Shown here: positions 36,801 to 48,055 of the stretch, piece after piece
How positions within the stretch are numbered: position 1 is the first letter of the stretch
Layout of the letters: each line of letters begins with the position of its first letter
Source: Plantago major
Lineage: Eukaryota > Streptophyta > Magnoliopsida > Lamiales > Plantaginaceae
Assembly: GCA_026545765.1 (NCBI GenBank)
Contig: CM048839.1
Location: 58,587,677 to 58,651,676 of the forward strand
Direction of reading: 5' to 3'
Length of the DNA stretch: 64,000 bases
Program-made: the position numbers and the translations under genes
The notes under the pieces: model-generated
Told to the model about the DNA's origin: nothing
Seen by the model: the letters and a program-made list of their open reading frames with translations, nothing else
Database searches by the model: none

Positions 36801-36982
36801 GAAGGGCGAGAGACGGTGGATAGGTGGCGGAGTAGTGATGAGCGGCGGCGGCGGAAATTGGGGAGAATATGGTGGCGTGTGGGGAGGCGATGGAATGAGC
36901 GGCAGAATAGTCTGGTGGAGGCAAGAGCGGCTGTGGATGAAGATGATGGAGAGAGTGACCGAAGCAACACTGCTCTCTCCAT
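24808..36982 (-). CDS. PREP: Presequence protease (PreP), chloroplast and mitochondrial zinc metallopeptidase, family M16C
   Basis: PreP degrades free targeting peptides and other unstructured peptides in the mitochondrial matrix and chloroplast stroma. Nineteen exons, 3' to 5' on +: 24808-24949, 28040-28111, 28585-28765, 28980-29142, 29231-29495, 29738-29835, 29922-30005, 31116-31305, 31589-31716, 31806-32024, 32106-32270, 32397-32917, 33253-33343, 33873-33956, 34135-34205, 34354-34486, 34565-34739, 36186-36372, 36730-36982. All introns are GT-AG and the phases add up to 3,222 bp, or 1,073 residues (Arabidopsis PREP1 is about 1,080). Residues 1-84 form an Arg/Ser-rich dual-targeting transit peptide. 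The inverted zinc motif HILEH is at 155-159, with the third ligand Glu255 in FNEMKG. Arg926 and Tyr932 in RVSGGAYG lie in the C-terminal half that completes the chamber. The spacings E158-E255 (97) and E158-R926 (768) equal those I recall for Arabidopsis. The coiled linker includes MTEEDLAELA. The stop follows FFQVKKGL. No frame damage was seen. Confidence 0.95.
24950..28039 (-). other. Intron 18 of PreP, 3.1 kb, enlarged by repeats
   Basis: By far the longest intron of the gene, separating the last 47-codon exon from the rest. It contains a TIR-flanked repeat (26187-27172) and a long poly-T run near 26933-26961. Otherwise it is AT-rich and noncoding. The splice sites are GT at 28038-28039 and AG at 24950-24951 on -. 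Confidence 0.8.
26187..27172. mobile_element. Possible non-autonomous TIR element in PreP intron 18
   Basis: About 985 bp. The left end AAATCCTGCATTTGGTATCG and the right end, read on - as AAAATCCTCCATTTGGTT, are imperfect inverted repeats. Weaker inverted similarity extends about 80-100 bp inwards (ACTTTTGTTCCGTAAG against ACTTTTGGTACC). No clean target duplication was found, so the superfamily (perhaps Mutator-like) and the exact ends are uncertain. Confidence 0.45.
34740..36185 (-). other. Intron 2 of PreP, 1.45 kb
   Basis: AT-rich intron between the exon that precedes the zinc motif and the exon that carries HILEH. I see no element or coding sequence inside it. Confidence 0.75.
36381..36695. 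repeat. Tandem duplication (unit about 158 bp) in PreP intron 1
   Basis: The segment starting TTTGCAAAGTCACCAATTC (36381) recurs at 36539 as TTTGCAAAATCACCAATTC. Both copies continue through CAGTAAAATCCACAAAATTT and AAACAAACAG. The copies differ by scattered substitutions and a short indel. The repeat lies wholly within intron 1 (36373-36729). Confidence 0.75.
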
Positions 36983-37578
36983 TGCGCCTCTTTTCAGTAC
37001 CCGAAGAATGGTTCAACAGAACAACAAATGAAGAAGAAGAAGAAGAAGATGATGATGATGATGAACTATCTCCTAGTCTCCTACTGTGGTGTTTAATTGT
37101 GTATTTTCTGTTTCTCCAAGGATAATAGTACTAGTAAAATAAAAATAAATATCTTTTCTTTTTATTTATTTATCTAATTTTGGTGTTTTCTTGATCAAAG
37201 AAGTGACTAGTGAGTGGATGTTGAACAAGGAAATTGCGTGCAAATTCTAATCACACTTGCATGCTTCTCCTCCTCAATATTTCTCTCATTTCGTTCTTTC
37301 TCAAGGCGGTTAGTTACCGCGTGTTTGGTTCTATTTTAGAATGGTTTTTTAGAATTGGGCCAATTCACTGTTTATGTGCTTCAAAATGGGTTTGTAAATC
37401 TGGCCCAATGAGTAAAATTGTGTGTTTGGTTTATGTTTTCGGTTTACTAGTTAGAGTAAGTCCAAATGTGGCTTGTGTTTGTTTTACGGATTCTATTTCC
37501 CAGAGACTAATTTATACTGCAATGACCATTGTAACCTTAGTTCTGTTATTGATTTTACAAAAAGGTCCCGAGGTTTTT
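36983..37578 (-). promoter_or_regulatory. 5' flank of PreP: probable leader and promoter with a GAA/GAT microsatellite
   Basis: The region upstream of ATG 36982 is the natural site of the PreP promoter. A trinucleotide run (AAG then GAT units, 37029-37063) lies about 50-80 bp upstream of the start codon, probably in the leader or core promoter. No convincing TATA box was seen. On its far side the sequence ends at the TRIM element. Confidence 0.5.
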
Positions 37579-38196
37579 TGTAATGACCCGACCACTAATG
37601 GTAGAGCCTACCGTTTAATGATGAGGTTACTCATGACGGCCCACACACGTTGGTATGATATTGTCATTTTGGTAGCATGGATTTGTTTTCAGATTCTAAA
37701 AGCGCCGTCATGTAAGAGTGGTGGTTTATATACCATTCACCACAACCGTTTTTAAGCGATGTGGGATGTTACAAACTACCCCCTTAAGGGCTCGACGTCC
37801 TCGTCGAGCTTTAAGGGGTGACAATCGGTCTCGAGATCATCCAGCCGTGCAGGATTCTAGAGGTGGCCCCTACGAGCTCAAGAGGTGGCTCCCACCGCCC
37901 ATATAGTGTAGCACTTTGCCCCGCATGGCACTTAGTCCATGTGGGACTGGATCATCCCGCTCTGATACCACTTGTAACGACCCGACCACTAATGGGCCGA
38001 GACCCGGCCCGTTGGACCGACGAGGTTACTCATGACGGGCCCACACACGTCTCGTTGGTATGATATTGTCCACTTTGGCCCGGAGCCTGCACAGATTTAT
38101 TTTTGGTATTCCCAAAAGGCCTCATACCATAGAAGAGTGGTGGTTTACATATATACAATTCACCACAACCGTTTTTAAGCGATGTGGGATGTTACA
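37579..38196 (-). mobile_element. TRIM retrotransposon (terminal-repeat retrotransposon in miniature)
   Basis: Two short direct repeats, 37579-37773 (195 bp) and 37973-38196 (224 bp), run TGTAA...TTACA. They share GACCCGACCACTAATGG and TAAGCGATGTGGGATGTTAC. Between them lie 199 bp with no ORF. A primer-binding site TGGTATCAGAGC on - (37959-37970) matches the initiator tRNA-Met site beside the right repeat. A purine-rich TAAGGGGGTAGTT on - (37774-37786) lies beside the left one. The orientation is therefore -. The flanks TTTTT and TTTGA do not form a clean TSD. Confidence 0.82.
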
Positions 38197-40230
38197 TTTG
38201 AGGTCTGGTATATCCTCTGATGTCTTTGGCTTTTCAGCCACATCATCTTTCTTCTTAGTTGGAGCCTTTAAGAAACATAAGAATGGGTTAGAAAGTTCAT
38301 TGGAGGGAGATTTTTGAGAAAACAAACTAGAATCTTCAGCTACCTGTGTAACAGGCTCAGATTCCTTGTTGATGGAGGGTACAGAATCCTCCTTATCAGA
38401 ATGTGAAGGAAGCTTTCCAGCTTCCTCTCCTTCCTTATTTTCTTTATCAGCCTGTAACAAAGTTTAATCACATTAATAACAAAACATATAACATAGAATT
38501 TGTAACAAGTAGAGATTTAAACCACTCAGTAACCTGATCAGTGTCAGGCTAATTGGTATATGGACTTGTTTGGGTTCCATGCTTTGGTCTTGTTGTCCAG
38601 TGACCGCAGCTCTATTTGAAGTTTCAGGCACTTCAAGCCTTTCATGAGTCTTGGGCTCAGTTGCCTCCCCTATTTGATTTCCCTGAGTCGCAACATCAGG
38701 TTGATCCCTCTCAGTAGGGAGTTGGGGAACCTGTTCAATCACATGATTTATCTCAACAACACCATCAGCTCCCTGACGCATCTCAAGTACTTCTACCATA
38801 TAATCATCCCTTAGATCGGTAGAAGTCTGGGACACTTGTGGTTATTGTGGTGTTCTGGATCTTGATGGAGAAGGAACATAGTTCTCTCCAGATCAGCAAC
38901 AATGTTTTGTACTGATGCATTGGCAGTGTCATCAAGTACAACGGCATCATTTATGGCTTGGTAAGTGGATGGCCCTGGTAGAGTTTTTCCTTGGAACATG
39001 GTTGCTTGCTCAGCAACTTGTGATGCAGGGACTTCATCAGCAACCTCATTCCTTTTCAAGAATGGGTCAAAGTCCAAATCATTGGCTTCTTCAACAGATA
39101 GCGGCTGGGATGCATCAACCCTCTTGTCATCAAGAGTGGTATCTTTGACACTATGGAGTGCTGGCTGAACAGCCACCAGTGGTATCTACAGCACTGGGTT
39201 CAGATACCCTTGTGTCAGTATCCACCAGAGAAGTGCTCTCCTTGGCAGCTGCCTTCTTCTTGCCTCCAGTTCTACGTTTCTTCTTTGGCACAACATTTGC
39301 CTATGAAACGTCATCTACTGGCCTCTTCTGGTTCTACTTGAGCTCACAATTGTATTTGCAAACAAGATCAATGTTTGCATTCTCTCCATTCCCCCTGAGC
39401 TTTATGTCAAGCTTCTCCAGAATGTAGCATATCTTCATACCAAAGCTGATAGTATGCTTGGGCTCAGCAAGATCATCTTTCACAATAGGCACAAAGCCTT
39501 GAAGTTTGTCAACAAACCTCAGAAAGATGTACTTCCCCCAGTTGAAGGGCTCATCTCTATCCTCCAGAGTCTTCAGGAATGACATCATTCCCCATCTTTC
39601 CATGCTGATCTGGTCAGCTCCACCTTGATTTGAATCAAAGCACCTATGCAATACAAGGGCTATCAAATCCCAAGGTTCAACAAGATGTCTTCTCCTAACA
39701 ATACAGTTGTCGAACTTTGTTGCATCATCCTTTTCAGGATTCATATAGAGAGAGTAGAAGTTTTCTGCACTCTTGATTGAGGTATCTGGTACATAAGCAG
39801 TACCTTGAGTGGGTAACCTAAAGAGGTTACTGAAGGTATTCACATTAAGGGTTATTTCAACAACTTGGACCTTCGTTGTGATGCACACTTCTTCAGTGCC
39901 ATCATCTTCAGTGATGGTGGAATTATTGCAAAAAGTCCAACACATCCTTAGGAGAAGTGCAAGTGAGTTTTGCAGACAAAACTGCTTGATTTTTACCTTT
40001 TCAAGTAAATCAAGCCCACGCTTTACATCTGCTTGGTTCTTTGCAGCACCAAGTAGGTATTCATCGAGAAGTACTCCCCCACATAGTACCTTGGAGTCGG
40101 GATTCCACTTGGAGAAGATGAAATCACCAACTAATCTTCGATTTGTCACAACTAGAGCTGGATTTTACTTTTCAGCAGTTCCAAATGTGGACACTTGGGA
40201 TTTCTGAGATCTAGCTCTCTTGGGTACCAT
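38197..40230 (-). pseudogene. Additional ORF downstream of SIRE pol (env-like/aORF position), truncated
   Basis: It starts at ATG 40230 (MVPKRARSQKSQV). An in-frame stop near 40166 precedes a 271-residue open block (40149-39334) containing RRLVGDFIFSKWNPDS, FRLPTQGTAYVP and MERWGMMSFLKTL. This resembles uncharacterised proteins attached to plant SIRE elements. The remaining part (39333-38197) is acidic, low-complexity and split by frame changes (39176-38811, 38835-38473, 38460-38197). It ends where the TRIM begins. No transmembrane segment is evident, so calling it envelope-like rests on position only. Function unknown. Confidence 0.55.
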
Positions 40231-41051
40231 CTCTTTAAAAGTAGTAGAGAAGTGAGATAGAAAGAGATTAAGGTTGAATTGGGTTAAGTGATTCTTTTCA
40301 AAAAAACTTAGCAGAAATTCAGAGGTTTCAGAGAAAATTTGCAGAGAGAAAAGATGAAGAATTTTGCTAATTTGGTGCTTGTTTGGATGTGAGTTTAGGT
40401 AAAAGTGTTTTCTTCTGCCATAAACTACTTTATAGAGCAATACGAGTACACAGATACAAATAGATTTTGTATCTACATTTCTCGCAGTCTACACCGGCGT
40501 GGGTGAAAAAGTGGTTTCTCATTAAATGCGAGTGGGGCCAGTTACTGCGCTAGTGGGCTGTTGAGACGCATCTGAACCATTGAATTACAATCGCCATTTC
40601 TTTCAATGGTGAGATTGTTTCCTCAGCAATGATTACAATCAACACATGTAATTATGCCCAATTAATGCTATTTGGCTAATAGTTATCCGAGTCATTTTCA
40701 ATGCTCGGCAACCTGTAACTAGGAGACAAACTGGTTTATGAGCTTATTAATTAAGCGTCCAGTATTGTTTGAAAATTATCACAAAAATGGAAATTTTTCA
40801 AAACACAAGAGATAGTTGACTTCTGACAGATAGTACTGTTTGTCGACTTCTCTTCTTTAGTGTTCCCCCTTACTCAGTGGCCTCACACATCTGAATACCC
40901 GTTTAAGATATATCTTTAACCAACTTTTCACTTAGCCTTGATATCTGAGTGTCTGTCTCAGATATCTCCTTCTCTCTTTAAGTGCCTTTCTTTTCAGAAA
41001 GCCTTATTCTTCTCTTATTGGCTTACTGAGTTTCCGTCTCAATGACCAATT
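40231..41051 (-). other. Spacer between SIRE pol and the additional ORF
   Basis: About 820 bp without convincing coding potential. It belongs to the SIRE element interior by position. Confidence 0.5.
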
Positions 41052-42431
41052 TTAGCACCTTGATAATTGCATTAACCCAAGACTATGTCTCAGGGCTAGG
41101 AATCTGCTCTCTTGCAGAGGCTTTGTGAAGATATCTGCAAGTTGGTCTTCTGTACCAATCCTGAGTATCTCAATATTGCCTTTTTCAACATGATCTCTGA
41201 TGAAGTGGTGTCTAACATCAATGTGCTTTGTTCTTGCATGCAACATAGGATTCTGAGTTATGTCAATAGCACTTATGTTGTCACAGAAAATAGGAGTTTT
41301 CCCTTCATTGATCTCATAGTCTCTGAGTTGTTGTTGTATCCACAAGATTTGTGAAGCACAACACCCAGTAACAATATACTTTGCTTCTGTGGTTGTTGTG
41401 ACAATTGAGTTTTGCTTCTTGCTAAACCATGATATCAATCTAGTACCAAGGAATTGACATATTCCTAAGGTACTTTTTCTATCAAGCACTTATCCAGCAT
41501 AGTCAGCATCTGAATAGCCAACTAAACTCAAACCACTCTCTTTTGGATACCACAATCCAACTTCTACATTACCTTTAACATACCATAAAATCTCCATAGT
41601 AGTGTTATAGTGTGATTGCATAGGATTTGTCTGAAATCTTGAACATACACTAACTGCATATTGAATATCTGGTTTGCTTGATGTGAGGTAAAGTAGAGAC
41701 CCAATTAATTTCCTATACTTGTGTTCTTCAACACTCTTGTCAGATTTAGTATAGGTCATCTTGGTTCCAATGCTCATAGGTATCTTAGCATTCTTCTCAG
41801 AAGGCTTTTGATTAAACTTATTGAGCATGTCTTTTGCATAATTTGTTTGACTAATGAATATTACATCATCAAGTTGCTTGACTTGCAACCCTAGGAAGTA
41901 ATTCAATTCTCCCATCATGCTCATCTCAAATTTACTTTTCATGAGCTCAGCAAAGTCTTCACAAAGTTGCTTGTCCTTAGATCCAAAGATTATGTCATCA
42001 AAATAAACTTGTACTAAGAGTAGTTTCCCATCATGGTTCAATGTAAAGAGAGTTTTGTCAACTTCTTCTTTCGTGAAACCACTTCCTAGCAAGTATTTAG
42101 CCAATGTGTCATACCATGCTCTTGGAGCTTGTTTAAGTCCATATAGAGCTTTCTGAAGCTTATATGCCATCTTGCTTTCTGAGGAAACTTCAAAACCAGG
42201 TGGTTGCTCAACATAGACTTCCTCAGCAAGCTCACCATTTAGGAATGCACTCTTGACATCCATTTGGTAAACTTTAAAGTCATTATGAGCTGCAAAGGCT
42301 AGAAATAGTCTGATTGCATCAAATCTTGCATCAAAAGCATATGACTCATCAAAATCTAGTCCTTCAGTCCGGGTGAATCCCTTGGCAACCAACCTTGCTT
42401 TGTTTCTGGTTATTTCACCAGATTCATTCAT
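41052..42431 (-). pseudogene. SIRE-type Copia reverse transcriptase and RNase H, one premature stop
   Basis: The RT block (42431-41490) includes [57 protein letters not shown] and the catalytic motif as YFDD ([15 protein letters not shown]) instead of the usual [20 protein letters not shown] and [11 protein letters not shown] follow. An in-frame TAA at 41490-41492 interrupts the RNase H entry [15 protein letters not shown], where a Cys normally sits. The frame then continues to 41052 with TTTEAKYI, LWIQQQLRDY, HIDVRHHFIRDHV and LADIFTKPLQ. A single stop plus the variant box makes this copy probably inactive. Confidence 0.87.
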
Positions 42432-42604
42432 CTTGTTTCTGAAAACCTACTTAGTTCCTATGACAGATATTCTATTAATGTAGGGAACTAGTTTCCAGAC
42501 TTTGTTTCTCTCAAATGATCCAACTCTTCTTGCATTGCTAAGATCCAATCTTGGTCTTTTAATGCTTCTTCAATTGTCTTTGGTTCAATGTCTAAGATGA
42601 AACA

Positions 42605-44460
42605 TCAATAGAGAGAATTTGCATTTTCAGCAATTGCTCTCCTAGTTCTTACCTCTTGGTCTAAAGGACCTATCACATCCTTTACAGGATGATCTCTTAT
42701 CCATTTCATAATGGGTTTAGAACTAGTAGGATCATTATCATTTTGATTCATTTCTGTATCATTATGATCATGATAAGATACTTGTTCAGTATCTAAGCTA
42801 TTTGGCACTTGTGATGTGCTTGGGATATCTGACACTTGCTCAGTGTCCTGGGTATCTGAGACAGGATTCACAAAAACCTCCTGCTCAGAGACCTCTTCAT
42901 GATGAAGATTCTCAGTGTCTTGATCAATTTCTGTATTTCTCATAGGAAACTCTTCATCATGTCTTAGAGTCATCTGGTTGTTACTTGGCAATGATTGCCT
43001 TTCTTCGTCAGACTTAGCCTCTAAGTTAATGACATAATTATTTCCCTGCTGAGATTCTTGTTCAGAATCCTTGATCATAAGTTCTTTGAACCTATCTGAG
43101 AGTTCTTCATTCAAGGGTACTTTCTTGTTTCCTTCATAGAATACTACATGGACAGATTCTTCAGTCTTTTGTGTCCATTTGTTGTAGATTCTGTAAGCTT
43201 TGCTATTCATTGAATAACCAAGAAATACTCCTTCATCTGCTTTTGGTTGAAATGTTCTTAGGTATTCTTTTCCATGGTTAAGAACAAAACATCTGCAACC
43301 AAACACCCTTAAATATTTGATACTAGGGGGTCTACCAATCAATAACTCATAAGGAGTCTTATCATGGTGTTTGTTGATCAAACATCTGTTTTGAGTGTAG
43401 CATGCTGTATTTACAGCTTCAACCCAATATATTTCACTTATTTCAGTGTCAGCAAGCATTGTTCTTGCTGCTTCTTTTAGGGTCATATTCTTCTTTTCAA
43501 CAACACCATTTTGTTGTGGTGTCCTTACTGAAGATATTTGATGTTGTATACCTTTGCAAGTACAAAACACTTTTATGTACTGGTTCACAAACTCAGTACC
43601 ATGGTCTGTTCTGATCACAGATACCTTGTCATTTTTCATGATTTCAAGCTTGTTCAGCAAGCTTGGTATCTCGACCCTTGCGTCAGATTTCTGTTTGAGG
43701 AAAACAACCCAAGTGAATCTTGAGTAGTCATCCACAACAACCAGACCATACTTCTTTCCTGCATCACTAGTTACTGAGGACTCAAAGAGATCCATATGTA
43801 ACAGTTGCAGTGGCCTCACACTGGAATGTCTAGTTTTAGATTTGAAAGATGTTTTGGCATGTTTCCCTAATTGGCAAGTTGAGCATACACCATCTTTTCT
43901 GTATGCCATCTTAGGTAATCCAACAACTAATTCTTTCTTGGATAGCTTATTTAGAGTTTTGAAATTCAAGTGACTCATCCTTTTGTGCCATAGCCAATTT
44001 TCTTCAGTGTAGCCAGATTGACTCACCATGAGGTATTCTTCAGTTGTGGCAGATGCCCAGTCAGCAACATAGAGACTTCCTTTCCGCCTAGCAACCAAGA
44101 CTACCTACTTTGACTCATTGTCAATCAATTTGCAGAATTTGGATTTGATCTTCACTGAGAACCCCTTCTAAGCAAATTGACTCATGCTAAGGAGATTATA
44201 TTTCAATACCTCTACATGTAGTACTTCAGTGATTATGAGGGCTCCCAATTATAGATCTCCAAATCCTACGGTTGGATTCACTTCTCCTCCTGCAAATCTG
44301 ATATCTGGTCCTGTATCACATACTCTGTAGTTAACCACATTTGCTTTGTCTCCTGTCATGTACTTCCCACACCCACTATCAAAATGCCATGTTAAATTCT
44401 TCTTTAGAGTGTTCTGCACAAAACAGGAAACATGGAGTTAGGTTCTCATTCCAACAATTG
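42605..44460 (-). pseudogene. SIRE-type Copia protease region and integrase
   Basis: Near 44385-44340 the protease active site reads WHFDSGCGKYMTGDK, typical of Copia PR. Stops separate it from the integrase frame (44098-42605, 497 residues). That frame has the zinc-binding N-terminus (WHKRMSHLNF with CSTCQLGKH), the catalytic core MDLFESSVTSDAGKKYGLVV, VIRTDHGTEF and QNGVVEKKN, and the C-terminal YLRVFGCRCFV and GVFLGYSMNSKAYRIYN. A long acidic Ser/Thr/Gln-rich linker (about 43080-42720) leads to RT. The D,D,E residues are present. Confidence 0.85.
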
Positions 44461-44980
44461 AACCATCTAGACTAAAGTATCTCCCAGTAGGAATTCATTT
44501 TTGAATGAATTTCTTAGTGACATTCTTTTGTCTAGCAGGAACATAAGGAGGAATTCTAGGTAAATGACTAGTATCATTATTATCAAGAACTATTTTCCTT
44601 CTTGGTGTGTTCCTTGGTGCTCCTCTTGGTGCTTTCAGATACCTGTCAAGTTGCTGAGTCTGCTTTTCAGCGAACTTAGCTTTCCTTGTCAGATTTCTTC
44701 TAGCCCTGGCATTCAGATTGCTTGTGGTTTGTTCTTTCTTCCACTTCTGATGATTGTTGTGAGAAACCCTAGCTTTCATCCATCGTTCTTGCTCTAGTTT
44801 ATAATCATGAGTAAGTTGCTTCTCGATGGCTTTATAGACAATGCCATTTCGAGCACGTGGTGCCGACTGAGATCTCCTCTCAGCAGCCTTACTAGTCTCT
44901 GGGTCATTTTTCTTTCAAGAAAACGTGACATTAGAGAATTTGCTAGCTCCAACAATCTTCCCTTTCTGAGAGACGTAGCA

Positions 44981-46974
44981 CTATGGGTGATTACACTTTC
45001 CAGTGTGTTGTTCCTTTTCGAGAACTTTCCCATCAGATTTCTTTGGGACATGTTTTTCCCTCAAAGGTTTGGTCGCGACTGCCTTTCCTTTGTCAGCAAC
45101 CTTAGCTTTCGAACCAATGCTATAGGTTGTTTGGGAACCACCTTGCTGACCCCTAACAAATGTCATTCTTTCATCACTCTTGTTCTGAGTGGTAGAACTA
45201 TTTGTTTGAGTGTCTAGCCCAAGTTCTCCTTTCTCTGAGGCATCTCCTAGGTAAGAGTGTACTTTAGTGAGAGTGTCACAAGCTTTGGCATAGAATTTGA
45301 AGGACGTTTCTTTCTTTTTGAGTTCAACGTTGTTAGAAAGAAGACCTTCACACTTCTTTTGAAGATTAGCCATTGCCTCTTCATGTAACTTACCTGTCTC
45401 AACTATCTATGCCTTTAGAAATGCATTCTCAGCATCCTTTGTCTCAGATAGCTTTCGCAGTTGTGAACACTCCTTTTCAAGATATTTCTTTTCTTTTTCG
45501 AGAATTTTGGTTCTAGCTTGAACAACCATGAATTCTCTTTCATAAAGATCAAGCTCTTTTCTGAGGTGTTCTAGATCTTTGATTCCGTCCTCATCACTCT
45601 CATAATTTATAAATCGAGAAATAGTGTTTACCTCATCAGCCATTAGGCATGGCTCGATGTTGGAGCAATCTGGATAGACCTCCTCAGCAACCCTGCACAT
45701 TTCTTTCTTCTTTTGACCGAAGTCAACCAATTCATGAGTGATGCCACACAACTCTAGTGATGAAAGTTTGGAATCATCTGAGTCCTCATGCTCAGACTCA
45801 GAGTCAAGATCAAGAGCATCCAGTTGGATTTGGATCTTTTTCCTTTCCTTAGTGAGCATAGCTCTCTGACCTCTCTTGAAGTTTCTTCTATCTTTGTTGT
45901 CACCTGTCTTTAGCTTGTTATAAGTTGGGCAGTCTCTTTTGAAGTGACCAGGTTTCTGACAATATAAACATATATCGTTTCTGATTTCGCTCCTCAAGAC
46001 TTTCGATGCTTTGCCGAAAGTGCTTGTTCAACGAGCTTGTCAATTGCATACTTTTGTACTGGTGATAGTTGGGACCTAGATGCTTTTTCAGCTTCTCTTT
46101 GGTCATTCTTCTTTCTATTTCCCGACCGACGTACTTTCTCATATGCTTTACAGCAAGAGCATTTTCCCCAGTCACCTCTTTGGTATCCTTCTTTTAAGAA
46201 GTACCTTGAGTTATGAGAGCAACATTCTGCGATGTTTCAACAGTCATATGTCCTCTTTACATTGTCTCATAGTTGACGGTTGCCAAGTGTGAGAAAAGCT
46301 CCACCGGAGTGATGTTGGGTATTCCTTGGTTAAAATAGAAGTACTGAGTATGTTCCCAGTTTTGATTTAAGCTTCTCACGATAGTCTTAACCTTTTCAGA
46401 GTTAGAATATCTTTCACTTTCACCAAGTGGAACCATTTCACTCATCAGTGTTGTAAACCTGAAATCAAGTTCCTCAAGTGTCTCAGTAGGACCTTGTTTG
46501 AAATTTTGGAATTTGAGCTTCAAAACTTCGAACTTGTTTTCCTTGGTTTTCTCAAGACCATGCATTTCTTCAATCGGACTGTGCTTCTTTCGCGTTTTGC
46601 ACACCAGCTTTACCTTGTATGTGATCTGGAATAGAACGAATAATGATGTTTCTTGCTTGACCATCCAGCCTATTTCTCTTGGAATCTTCAGATGTCTAGA
46701 GATGTCTGCGCTTTGGTTCATACGCAATTTCACCAGTTGATATTGCACTCGATGTTGTACCAGATGTGGAGGAACCGGCAGCATTTGTATCAGTGGGTTC
46801 CTTGTCTCGACCAGTTGAAACTTCAATTACTTGTTTTTCTCGTTGAATGACAATGGGGCCATTCTTTATCACTTCGATCATCTCATCACTGATAGATTCC
46901 AGGTGAAGCATCATGTTGTTCTTCCATTTCTCATAGTTCTCTGGCTTGAGAATGGGTGCATCGCTTAGAGACAT
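44981..46974 (-). pseudogene. SIRE-type Copia gag, broken
   Basis: It starts at ATG 46974 (MSLSDAPILKPENYEKWKNN), the usual N-terminus of plant Copia gag. A frame change leads to 46826-46257, with FQNFKQGPTETLEELDFRF and GIPNITPVELFSHLA. A further shift reaches the zinc knuckle CLYCQKPGHFKRDC (about 45965-45924), followed by an acidic and then coiled-coil tail (KDLEHLRKELDLYEREF) to 45407. Fragments with KCEGLLSNNVELKKKE continue to 44981. The long coiled-coil extension beyond the knuckle is a SIRE-lineage trait. At least three frame breaks are present. Confidence 0.78.
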
Positions 46975-47076
46975 CCTGCAACAAACACTAAACAAACAAA
47001 GCAAGTATAGGTGGTAAACTGTTAGTTGGCACTTATCTAGGATCTAGGTTCAGTGTAGAAGGTTAAAGAACCTCCT

Positions 47077-47088
47077 GCTCTGATACCA
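47077..47088 (-). promoter_or_regulatory. Primer-binding site (initiator tRNA-Met) of the SIRE element
   Basis: TGGTATCAGAGC on -, two bases inside the 5' LTR boundary at 47091. This is the standard PBS of many plant Copia elements. Confidence 0.8.
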
Positions 47089-48055
47089 CTTGTTAGTCCA
47101 GATAACGACAAAGTAAAAGACTGGGGGGGGGGGGTGAATAGTCTTTTCAAACTTTTGACAATAAAATAGTTTCTTAGATATCTGAAGGTATCTGATACTT
47201 ATATTTAGAGAGCGGAAGACTTCTGTGATAAGTGCACGTGCTCAGCAAGCTATAATGTGTGTAAGTACTCAGCAAGCAATAAATACGCAATAAGTAAAGT
47301 GCGGTAAGTAAATAACACAAAGCTTTATAGTGGTATCTGAGGGTGGCGTAATCCCTCAACTAATCCACTCGCCCTTTCTCAGGACTTGAATCCACTAAGA
47401 TAAGATGATGAGTTTCCCCTACAAAATCCTATCTCTTGACCCCTTTAACACTAGGTTCCCAACCAAGTGTTCCCCCTGAGTTATTCCCTGGTTTTCTCCA
47501 CCAAGTACTTCCTCTACTCAGTAACCTTTGAGCTATTCCTCAGCTTCCAAAGCCAAGTACTTCCTATGCTCAACGCATGTGTGGTGTTGGTTATGGTAGT
47601 TTGTTAGGTGAGCAGGCTCTTAATAACTTATATCGTTATCTAGGAGTGCTCTGTAGAAACAAGCTCACTTAATACACTTTTCAATGTATGGTAAGTTGTT
47701 CTTTACTGACCCAAGTCTTGATGTTGTTCAAGAGAATGAATCTCAGATATTAGTCGCAACTATATCTTCGGGATTCAACTCTTCCAGAATATGCAATTCT
47801 TGTTTAAGGATCATGACACTTACAACTTTCGTGCAACTTAGAATTCAAGAGATTTAGTCGCAACAGTAAGCTAGAAAGTAAGTAGGCAGAAGGCTTGTAT
47901 GCTTGAAAGTATATATTGCAAGTGATGTTCAGTCTAAGCTGTAGTTCTTGGTGTGTCTTTCAAACATTCTAAGTGGTGATATTTATAGTTGAAAATCATG
48001 CCGTTTGAATAGTATCCGTTAGGCACATTGAAATTCAAACCACTGATATCTGAAG

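Noticed and set aside
36674..37125. Overlapping open frames on both strands around PreP exon 1.
   Set aside because: Only the frame starting at 36982 on - joins in phase to exon 2 and has a transit-peptide composition. The rest are shadows.
37234..37755. A 173-residue open frame on +.
   Set aside because: It runs from the PreP flank into the left TRIM repeat, its translation looks like a random hydrophobic frame, and no domain is recognisable.
37579..38196. Considered whether the TRIM is a Cassandra element with 5S rRNA-derived LTRs.
   Set aside because: No stretch of the LTRs resembles the 5S rRNA internal promoter or body that I can recall.
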